DNA of 64,000 bases from Pseudomonas sp. S37 (GTDB taxonomy: Bacteria; Pseudomonadota; Gammaproteobacteria; Pseudomonadales; Pseudomonadaceae), in assembly GCF_016658545.1 (NCBI RefSeq), contig NZ_JACVZC010000001.1, forward strand, positions 124,001 to 188,000, written 5' to 3'. Below are positions 36,300 to 43,814 of the stretch, one piece after another; the stretch's first letter is position 1, and every line of letters starts with the position of its first letter. Both the position numbers and the translations under genes were made by a program. The notes below the pieces were generated by a model. It worked only from the letters and a program-made list of their open reading frames with translations. It did not search any database and had not been told where the DNA came from.

Positions 36300-37346
36300 A
36301 TGAAGATATTTGTTAGCTCCGTTGTCAGTGGATTTGAGCCTTATCGTGCCGCGGCCAGGAAGGCAGTTATGCTCCTGGGCCACACACCTATGATGTGCGA
36401 GGACTTTGGTGCGCGGCCACACTCCTCACAGCATGCGTGCATGACCGAGGTCGACCAAGCAGATGTCGTGGTTCTTATCCTGGGTGCCAACTTCGGCTAT
36501 GAGACCGAGACTGGGGAGTCGGTCACGCAGCAGGAATTCCGGCGAGCAAAGGCTTCCGGCAAAAAAATCCTGGCCTTCCTTGAGAACGTGGCAATGGACG
36601 AGCGCCAGAAGGCATTTTCTTGGGAGGTATCGGACTACGTTGATGGCCTGTTCCGAGTGACTTTCACCGATCAGTCTGCACTGTACGACGGCATCATCCA
36701 AGGCCTTAACCAGCTTTCCGTAACCCGTCAGGCCATCTCTGAGCAGGAGTTCATGCAACGTCTTCAGCAGCGCAACGGCAATGGGCGCTGGGGCGGTTAT
36801 GACCAGGAAGCTCGGATAGAGGTGGCCTTCTTTCCGCAACCAGAGACAGCGGGCACACTGCGCACCGCACATACTCAACATGAGGCGTTTTTCCTCAAGC
36901 TTTGTCAGGCCGTGCTGGGTTCTATCAAGGGCGGATACAAGGATTTTGACTCTGCTGACCAGACTGGGATCGATACCGCAGAAGCGAAGTGGCGGCACCA
37001 TGAGAGTGGGCTCAGCTGGTTAAGTCTATCCCTCGCCAACACCACGAGCTCGCGGAACATCATGGACTCCTACTACCTCTCACCTTCGAGGGTCAGGCAA
37101 GGCGCAGAGGCTGCGTTCAGCTTGTTGAGTGAAGGGAAAGGAGGGTGGTTCCAGATTGGCCTTTATGGCGTCGGCTACAAGCTATTTGCGGAGCCGCCAG
37201 CAGTCCCGGCCAACAGCATTTCGACACCGTTCCGTTCAACCGTAAATCTGGAAGAGCGGAGTCTGCTGATCCCCGCCACACCAGCGGCTTACCGGCAATG
37301 GTTGGATGAGGTGATGTTCCGTTTTGAGCGCAAAATGTCCATGTGA
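36300..37346 (+). CDS. DUF4062 domain protein
   Basis: A 348-aa protein from ATG 36300 (MKIFVSSVVSGFEPYRAAAR), preceded by GGAG; a frame extension to TTG 36279 has no better ribosome site. Residues 1-110 match DUF4062 (FVSSV at the first strand, ADVVVLILGANFGYET, SVTQQEFRRAKASGKKIL), a Rossmann/TIR-like domain found in bacterial conflict proteins and NLR-like architectures. The remaining 240 residues are unassigned. Proteins of this type often sense or degrade nucleotides in defence systems; that role is inferred for this one. Confidence 0.75.
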   Translation: MKIFVSSVVSGFEPYRAAARKAVMLLGHTPMMCEDFGARPHSSQHACMTEVDQADVVVLILGANFGYETETGESVTQQEFRRAKASGKKILAFLENVAMDERQKAFSWEVSDYVDGLFRVTFTDQSALYDGIIQGLNQLSVTRQAISEQEFMQRLQQRNGNGRWGGYDQEARIEVAFFPQPETAGTLRTAHTQHEAFFLKLCQAVLGSIKGGYKDFDSADQTGIDTAEAKWRHHESGLSWLSLSLANTTSSRNIMDSYYLSPSRVRQGAEAAFSLLSEGKGGWFQIGLYGVGYKLFAEPPAVPANSISTPFRSTVNLEERSLLIPATPAAYRQWLDEVMFRFERKMSM

Positions 37347-37725
37347 GAATGCTGGCCGGGCTGCTTGCCAATCATTCGGCTTGGCCTTTGTATGCGCCTT
37401 CAGTTTCTGCCTTCACTCGTCATTACGCCGGCAGTGGAAACCAGACGGTCTTTTCTTCTTACCATCGACCGGCGCGCCTTGGGCTGAGTACCTGTCCAGC
37501 GACGTGCCACCTGCCCGGGATTAGGTATTGTGCATTAGGGAAAGAGTACAAATGTACCCTTCTGGCTTTTGCTTGACTCATTTTCAGGGATTAGCGTTGC
37601 GACGCGGATAGCCACGAAGGTGAAAATTCCTCGGCTGCCTGCGCCACCTGGACGCTTGCATTACATAAATATTGCCAGCACCCTCGGTTGTTGGTATGCA
37701 TTAAATTGCCATCATCAACAGGGCA
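37347..37725. other. Intergenic region carrying the second palindromic element
   Basis: About 380 bp between the DUF4062 gene and the large helicase operon. No supported gene apart from a very short frame (37528-37611) that ends in LTHFQGLALRRG and is part of the repeat described at 37543. The promoter of the helicase-nuclease operon must be here. Confidence 0.4.
37543..37560. repeat. Palindromic element, copy B
   Basis: AGAGTACA-AA-TGTACCCT, the same inverted repeat as copy A at 25885 with one arm mismatch. The downstream sequence (TCTGGCTTTTGCTTGACTCA and onward) is related to that after copy A, including the conserved tail ending in RRG and a stop codon at 37609-37611. The two copies flank an 11.6-kb block. 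Confidence 0.5.
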
Positions 37726-37737
37726 TTGAGACTATCC

Positions 37738-40700
37738 ATGGATGAAAGCAGCGGTCGCATCAGTGCAGGACTTAGCCAAGAGATCAATTCGCATCGGGCC
37801 CGCCTGGCGCCGTTCTTCAATGGCAATGCCAAATCCAATCCGTCAGTAAGCTTTGCTAACGATGGCACTGGCTTTGGCAAGTCCTACAACGTGTTCGATC
37901 AATTCGTCGAGCATTCTGCGGTGCGCAACGACAGTGGTGGCCATCGAAACCTGTTCTTCATCACGCCACACAAGGCTCAGATCGACGTCTCCCTAGTCAC
38001 TCAGGAGAAAGCCGCAGCTCGTGGCGTGAGCATCCTGAGCTTCTTGGCCGAAAGAGATTTATCTGACCTCAATTTCGTCGGTTGGGTGACCCAGGTACGG
38101 AATGAAGACCTCTACAATGGCTGGATCAAGGCCCTGAGCACTGAGTACTACCGCGAGGTAATCAGCGAACTGAGCAGTGCGCTCAGTGGAGTGAAGTCCA
38201 CTGATGCTGAGTACATGCGATACCTGAGTTTGGGCGTGGCGGATCATCTTCGTGACGTTGAGCTGCAACGTCGAATCGAAGCTTCGAAAATACGCTTACT
38301 CTTCGCATTACAGGATCTGGCTAAAGCCGTGATCAGGGAAAAGGTCGGCTCTAAATTCGTGAGCGTTCAAGACCTATTCAAGGATGCTCGCACCGATCGA
38401 GACGTCGCGAAAATTGCAGTGGTCGATCATGTTCTGCCCTTTGAGCGAGCCAAGGTTGGGCCAACCATCTTCGTCGCCACCACCGCTCGATTCCTGAAGC
38501 GCGCTTTCATTGCCTACATCGACAAGAAGAAAGAGCCAAACATCAAGAAGCTGAGCTTTGACGCCATCCTGGGTGCAAAGCGATCACCCACAAATGCTGA
38601 AGAAGACAGCATCGCGCCGATAGGCGCGGCCTGCAGTTTGTCCCACGACGAGCAAATCGCTTACCTAAGAGACGACTTCTTCATCTCGGATGAGGCAAAT
38701 TTTTTCAAGGCTCACGGAATTACCTTCAACCTCGTCGTCGATGAGGAGCACGACAGTTACGACAGGATCTTCGAAGAGAGCAAGAAAAAGCTGGTTAACG
38801 AGAGGGTGAAACCACCCCACGTCATTGCAGGCCTGCACCGCCTGATGCAGATGGTCTCGGAGGAGTACGGCCCAGATGACGAGCAACCTATCGCGTTCAA
38901 CGAAACAACTGAGCTGATGAATGATCTGCGTCGGCATTACAATGAGGATTGCCAGACCAGTGTCCCTCTCGATGCCATCCTGACGATGTGCTCCGGCAAC
39001 GTTGGTCATATCACGATCAACAATCGCGATGTCGAGCAGATCCTTTCGCTGTCACGCAACATCTTCAGCCTCACGCCGAGACGCTTCTATAACGAGGAGG
39101 CGCTCAAGCGGATCAGGATGCGATCTGTGTGCGGCAACAGCGAGATTCGCCTCTATTTCGATGACGGTGGCCCCACTAAAGATCCTACCTTGCACGACTT
39201 CTTGCAGGTCATGCTGTGCGCGCTCTACGCATGCTCCAAGGTGCCTCAGAAAAGCCCCCTCAAGCAGCTCTTGGAGCTGGGTCAAGAGGCCAGTCAGAAC
39301 GCGCCTCTGTTGGAGTTCATCAAAACCTCCCGGCAGCATCAATCCTATGTCGCCTCGGTGTTCGACCGTGCCAAAGATGCTGAAATCTTCGTGGATGCCT
39401 TCTTCACTTTTTTTGCCCCGAAAATCGTCTTTTCGCTGATCAAGGTGGAGGAAATCCCCTTCGGCGGGGACGCTGTGAAGAATCGGGTGTTCGTTGATTT
39501 CCACCTGGATCTGATCCTAGAGCTACCAGAGGTCAAGCTGCTACGTATCTTGCACGCCACGCAAAACAGCGCGATGTGCCTGAGCGCAACCACAGGCTTC
39601 AAGAACTCCTACTCTGGCAATTTCTCAAGAAGAATGCTGGCTCGATACGGTGAAGAGCGAACGGCTAACCTGGATGTTCGTGTCGTCACGCGCTCCGGCA
39701 CCGACATAGATGCCATGGCCGATCTCCGGGCAGCTCGGGCCAAAGCAAGGACGATGGAGGTCAAACCGTTTTACAAGACCTCTGCTGATGACATCAGCGG
39801 TTTGCGTGCCGACCCAGTCTTCAAAAGTGCTTACAGCTTCTGGTCGAAGTCACTGCTGCCACCTGGCTTCCGAGATAACAAGTACCGGATCTCGGCCTAC
39901 CGGCGGCAGATTGAGGCAATGCTGATGGCGGCCTGGGACGGTAGGAATACGTTTGTCCTCTCGCTCAATAATCGCTTCGCACAGCTGTTTAAAGATCTCT
40001 TTGCGCAAAGCGTCGAGGGCCGTATCAAAGGCCTGCAACGTGAGTACCAAGACAAGATCTTCACGCTGAAACCGTTCGAGGGTAGAACCAAGATACGGGT
40101 CATCCTGTTCAGCGCCCAGCTAGCCAAGGACGTCAACATTGACGACTACCTCAAGGTGGAGGCCGACACCCGTATCTGCCTGATCTCTTCCTACGGCAGC
40201 GCCGGCACAGGTTTAAACCTGTTCGTCGAGCGAGCTGCGGATGGTTTCCATCACGATTTTGATCGCTTGGTGTTGGTGAACACGCCTTTCTACAGTGCGA
40301 TACGTGAGAAGGACACAGGCCTCAATACCGTTAAGAACCACATCCTATTGCTCAAGCACATTTCCTCCGGTGAGAGCGAGGCGGTTCGTTTGTCGCAGTT
40401 CGACTCGAACCTCATGCAGCCTAAAAATCGGCGCATCCTGAATCTGGAGCATGACCTTGCAGTGCTCAAAGCCATTATTCAGGCAGTGGGACGGGTAGAG
40501 CGGCGTGACACGCACCTGCGCACCGAAATCTTCCTGCCCAGCGACGTCATTGACGATTTGGTGGTGCGTTACAGCCGGCTTCGGCGAGAAGGCAATGACC
40601 TCTTGATCAACAGCCTCTCACTGCTAAACCACAGGCTTATGCAGTTCTGTCTACAGCAGGCCGAGAGCCGATGCTTTGCCACGGAAGAGGAGCGTGATCA

Positions 40701-41655
40701 GTTCACCTCCAAGGTTGCTGCCGATGCCGTGGATATCGACAATTTCTTCAAAGGCGCCTTCCGAAGCAAGATCCTCAGAAGTGCTCGGGAGGGTAATCGC
40801 GATGCGATGAGGTTTAACGAGATGCTCAGGTCACCAGAGAGCATCACAGCGCCAGACAGCTACGTACGCAAGCTGCTGGCCTCACCGCTTGTAAAAGCTT
40901 CGGCCTACTATCAAGAAATCATCAGCGCGTTCTACTTGCCGCGGACGGTGACGGATCATGTCACCACCTGCACGACGCCCGACAGTTTCCACCACCTGAG
41001 CGACCTGCTGCATGGGCAGGCTGTATACCAGCCCGGGAAGTGGCTTGTTCCTGATTACATACGCAACGATGGCGATGACCGGGATCCAGGAACCGGCATT
41101 GTCAACCTGGCCTGTAGCATGGCCAGCGAGGGCATCGACGTCCACTTGCCTAACCCTGCGCTCATACCTCTGCTAAAGGGCAACGTGGGAGAGTTCATCT
41201 TCTCCAGCGTGCTCACTGCGCTCGGGATCAAACCGCTGAGCCTCGATGAGCTCGTCGAGCTCTTGGGCCCCGCGGTCTACGAGAGCTACGACATCTTTAT
41301 TCGCGTTGATGACACCATCATCTGCATCGACGTGAAACGGTGGTCGGGAGGCCTGGACAGTGAAGAGCTTTCTCTAAAAACACTTCGCCGTGCCGAAACC
41401 AAGCGCTCCGACATGCACGAATTATGTGCTGGTCTGAACCTTATCCCTCGTTTCCTGTACGTCAACACGCAGCCGGACGACAACGCGCTCAATGCTGAGC
41501 GTGAGTTTACTCACGGATCGTCGATCCACTTCCTCAATGCCTTCAAGATCATCACACGGTATGTGCCGCTGTCGGATGCGAGCACCACCCATAAAGTCGA
41601 TGACCGACTGATGATCAACCCCACATTGGTACAACTGCTAAGGAACGCGCAATGA
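37738..41655 (+). CDS. DinG/XPD-like SF2 helicase fused to a PD-(D/E)xK nuclease
   Basis: A 1305-aa protein counted from ATG 37738; a frame-open TTG at 37726 adds four residues. Motif I is GTGFGKS (43-49), the form seen in DinG/XPD helicases. Motif II is DEEH (335-338), motif III-like SATT (616-619), motif V-like SYGSAGTGLNLF near 820-829, and motif VI QAVGRVERR (915-923). About 290 residues separate motifs I and II, so a domain is inserted there. The C-terminus carries a nuclease-type motif: YD at 1184-1185, strand, then IDVK with D1198 and K1200 (PD-(D/E)xK pattern). The stop overlaps the next gene by 4 bp. A single protein that unwinds and cuts DNA is a common design in restriction-like defence, but I cannot match this one to a named system. 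Confidence 0.75.
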   Translation: MDESSGRISAGLSQEINSHRARLAPFFNGNAKSNPSVSFANDGTGFGKSYNVFDQFVEHSAVRNDSGGHRNLFFITPHKAQIDVSLVTQEKAAARGVSILSFLAERDLSDLNFVGWVTQVRNEDLYNGWIKALSTEYYREVISELSSALSGVKSTDAEYMRYLSLGVADHLRDVELQRRIEASKIRLLFALQDLAKAVIREKVGSKFVSVQDLFKDARTDRDVAKIAVVDHVLPFERAKVGPTIFVATTARFLKRAFIAYIDKKKEPNIKKLSFDAILGAKRSPTNAEEDSIAPIGAACSLSHDEQIAYLRDDFFISDEANFFKAHGITFNLVVDEEHDSYDRIFEESKKKLVNERVKPPHVIAGLHRLMQMVSEEYGPDDEQPIAFNETTELMNDLRRHYNEDCQTSVPLDAILTMCSGNVGHITINNRDVEQILSLSRNIFSLTPRRFYNEEALKRIRMRSVCGNSEIRLYFDDGGPTKDPTLHDFLQVMLCALYACSKVPQKSPLKQLLELGQEASQNAPLLEFIKTSRQHQSYVASVFDRAKDAEIFVDAFFTFFAPKIVFSLIKVEEIPFGGDAVKNRVFVDFHLDLILELPEVKLLRILHATQNSAMCLSATTGFKNSYSGNFSRRMLARYGEERTANLDVRVVTRSGTDIDAMADLRAARAKARTMEVKPFYKTSADDISGLRADPVFKSAYSFWSKSLLPPGFRDNKYRISAYRRQIEAMLMAAWDGRNTFVLSLNNRFAQLFKDLFAQSVEGRIKGLQREYQDKIFTLKPFEGRTKIRVILFSAQLAKDVNIDDYLKVEADTRICLISSYGSAGTGLNLFVERAADGFHHDFDRLVLVNTPFYSAIREKDTGLNTVKNHILLLKHISSGESEAVRLSQFDSNLMQPKNRRILNLEHDLAVLKAIIQAVGRVERRDTHLRTEIFLPSDVIDDLVVRYSRLRREGNDLLINSLSLLNHRLMQFCLQQAESRCFATEEERDQFTSKVAADAVDIDNFFKGAFRSKILRSAREGNRDAMRFNEMLRSPESITAPDSYVRKLLASPLVKASAYYQEIISAFYLPRTVTDHVTTCTTPDSFHHLSDLLHGQAVYQPGKWLVPDYIRNDGDDRDPGTGIVNLACSMASEGIDVHLPNPALIPLLKGNVGEFIFSSVLTALGIKPLSLDELVELLGPAVYESYDIFIRVDDTIICIDVKRWSGGLDSEELSLKTLRRAETKRSDMHELCAGLNLIPRFLYVNTQPDDNALNAEREFTHGSSIHFLNAFKIITRYVPLSDASTTHKVDDRLMINPTLVQLLRNAQ

Positions 41656-43736
41656 CAATCAACCTGCTGGATTCTGGAGCTGTAGCCAAGGCTCGTACGA
41701 ACATGCTGAAGCTGCCAGGCGATCTCAATGACATCATTGATCGTGTGTCTGCCCCTGAAGAAGGGCATGGTCACATTCATGCAGCAGTGGTTGAGGTCAC
41801 CAGGGCGTACGGTGAGGAACCCGAGGCGTACTACCCGCGCGTCGACGCCACCATCAAAGATTTCATCCGAAAAGCGCTGGGTGTGCCTGCTTCCACCAAG
41901 GTGCATTACAGCAAATTCAGTGGCAGAAAAGGGGTGTTTGGCTTTCTGTACCTGAGCACTCATGCTCCAGCGCCTGGCCATGTCCGCCAAGTGATAACCG
42001 AGCACTCACTCAATCCCTGCTATGTGATCCAGGCGCTGCTGGATCTAAAGCTCAAGCTCTCGTACCTGAAGGATGTTCACCAGCATTACGAGATTGCTCC
42101 TGTCGAGTTCAACGCCAATCTTTACCTCGGGCTTGTGTTCAGCCGGCCTGTCAAAAAGAACGGCAACGATGTGTTCGAAGCCCTGGAGTACGACCTGTTT
42201 TTCTCCAAGGAGCAGGAGCTTGTGATCTCGCTCAAGCGTGCCGTCATGGAGTGTGCGGCGTCCGCGGAGGCGGTGAGTAGGCCGGTCACCGACTCCGGCA
42301 TGCTGATGTTTGATTGGAGTGGCAAGCGATACCAGCGTGTACAGGCTCTCAATGCGACTACCAACAGTGATCGCAAGTACATGGCGTTTGCCACGAACAG
42401 CCCGAAGGCGAAGCCACTCGACCTGTATTACAACAGCATCAACTACCACCAAACGGATTGCCTCAACCGCATCGAGCGAATTCTCAAGCGTGCAGGCGTG
42501 CAGTTCAGTCCTATCGTTTATGAGGCCACCCACCAGGTCAGGGCATTCCTGGAAGGGTTGCCGACCATGTCGAATCCGCTTTTGCTGCTTGATACGGCGA
42601 AGGACTCCGCGGGCAATGAAGCCTGGGAAAACACCATTGACACCCTGGCGGAGAAATTCGGTGCGAGCAAGGTGTTGAGGGGGGAAGGGCTGCCATTGCC
42701 AACGAAGCTTGATGTAGGAAGCACGAACTACCTCGTCGTCAGTGAAAAGGTCAGAACCCCGGGTAAAAGCAAAAACGGGTCGAGCATTTCCAAAACCAAG
42801 GCTGATGGCTCGGAGTCGTACAACAGCTTCTGGCAAGCACTCAATGACAGCCAGCGTAGTCCGGAAGCCCAGTTCGATTACTACACCTCAGTGAAGCTCC
42901 ATCGCTTCACGGCATCCGTCGATACCATCTGCCAAGGCTTCGATGTAGCGCTCAAAAAAGCGCCTTCTGTATCCGCTATCGAGAAATGCCTGCAGGAGCT
43001 GGCCCTCAAAGAATCGATCTTCCGAGACAAGGCCGTGACCATCACCGGCGCGGTTTTGCGTGCGCATGCCTTGCAGTTGATAAGCTGCCGGAGGGATTGG
43101 AGCGAGAACGTCTACATCCAGGTGTTGGACGTATCGGTCAACGGCGAGCATATCAAGATCGAACGATCCCGCCGTTTCGATGACACGTGCAAAGGCGAAT
43201 TCAACTATGAGTTCAAGCAGCTTGGAGCGGTGTTTGGGAAAGAGGGCGCCAAGGCCTTCGATGTCCTCTGGAATGGCGCATTCCTGATCCGTGATAAGGA
43301 CACCAACACCTGGTTGAACGCCTACAACACGCTGCGAGTACCCTGCATCATTGGCAACGCACTGTTCGATAATCAGGAGCGGCAAGACGACGGTACCTCC
43401 CCATCCCGTCAGGTTCGCGCTGAAGTGGCTTCGCTGCCTTACTACCTCACGCCCACCAAACAAAATCAGCGCCACAGCGTGTTCATCCAGGACAATGGTC
43501 AGGAAGGTGCGTGGTTCTTCGTCGCGTCCAACCAGGCCACCAACGGAACCATCGCAAAGCAGAGCTTGGTCTACAACGTCGTCATCACCGATGAGGCCGG
43601 TGTCCGCATTCCTGTCCTGAACCATCCCCTGGGCGAGCTGTTCTTCTCAAGTTTCACCTACGACATCGTGAGGCTTCGTGAAGCGGCCAAGACCTCGATC
43701 TTCCAGAAGATCGTTGAGGTGTGCCTGCATAACTAG
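41652..43736 (+). CDS. Unknown 694-aa protein, possible PIWI/Argonaute-like C-terminus
   Basis: Starts at ATG 41652, overlapping the helicase-nuclease stop (ATGA), so the two are translationally coupled. No family is certain. Near 308-314 a Rossmann-like strand (NPLLLLDTAKD) could belong to a MID domain. Around 481-493 KCLQELALKESIFRD-like text and YIQVLDVS (D493) resemble the start of an RNase H fold. The C-terminal WFFVASNQATNGTIAKQSLV, then YNVVITDE (641-648) and a closing helical part resembles the last part of PIWI domains (xGT...Y.V..DE). Only a weak case: the spacing from D493 to the GT motif is short and the full catalytic tetrad cannot be placed. It is expected to work with the helicase-nuclease. 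Confidence 0.6.
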   Translation: MTINLLDSGAVAKARTNMLKLPGDLNDIIDRVSAPEEGHGHIHAAVVEVTRAYGEEPEAYYPRVDATIKDFIRKALGVPASTKVHYSKFSGRKGVFGFLYLSTHAPAPGHVRQVITEHSLNPCYVIQALLDLKLKLSYLKDVHQHYEIAPVEFNANLYLGLVFSRPVKKNGNDVFEALEYDLFFSKEQELVISLKRAVMECAASAEAVSRPVTDSGMLMFDWSGKRYQRVQALNATTNSDRKYMAFATNSPKAKPLDLYYNSINYHQTDCLNRIERILKRAGVQFSPIVYEATHQVRAFLEGLPTMSNPLLLLDTAKDSAGNEAWENTIDTLAEKFGASKVLRGEGLPLPTKLDVGSTNYLVVSEKVRTPGKSKNGSSISKTKADGSESYNSFWQALNDSQRSPEAQFDYYTSVKLHRFTASVDTICQGFDVALKKAPSVSAIEKCLQELALKESIFRDKAVTITGAVLRAHALQLISCRRDWSENVYIQVLDVSVNGEHIKIERSRRFDDTCKGEFNYEFKQLGAVFGKEGAKAFDVLWNGAFLIRDKDTNTWLNAYNTLRVPCIIGNALFDNQERQDDGTSPSRQVRAEVASLPYYLTPTKQNQRHSVFIQDNGQEGAWFFVASNQATNGTIAKQSLVYNVVITDEAGVRIPVLNHPLGELFFSSFTYDIVRLREAAKTSIFQKIVEVCLHN

Positions 43737-43814
43737 CATGAGGGAGGGAAGCCCAGCCTGCTTGGCGTTCGCAGCGGGCTTTCCAAGGAAGGTTGAGATA
43801 GGAGGAGGGGTGGC

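Noticed and set aside
37726..43736. Firm assignment to pPIWI-RE
   Set aside because: The 694-aa protein lacks the conserved R and E context and C-terminal signature I associate with that family; kept only as a hypothesis.
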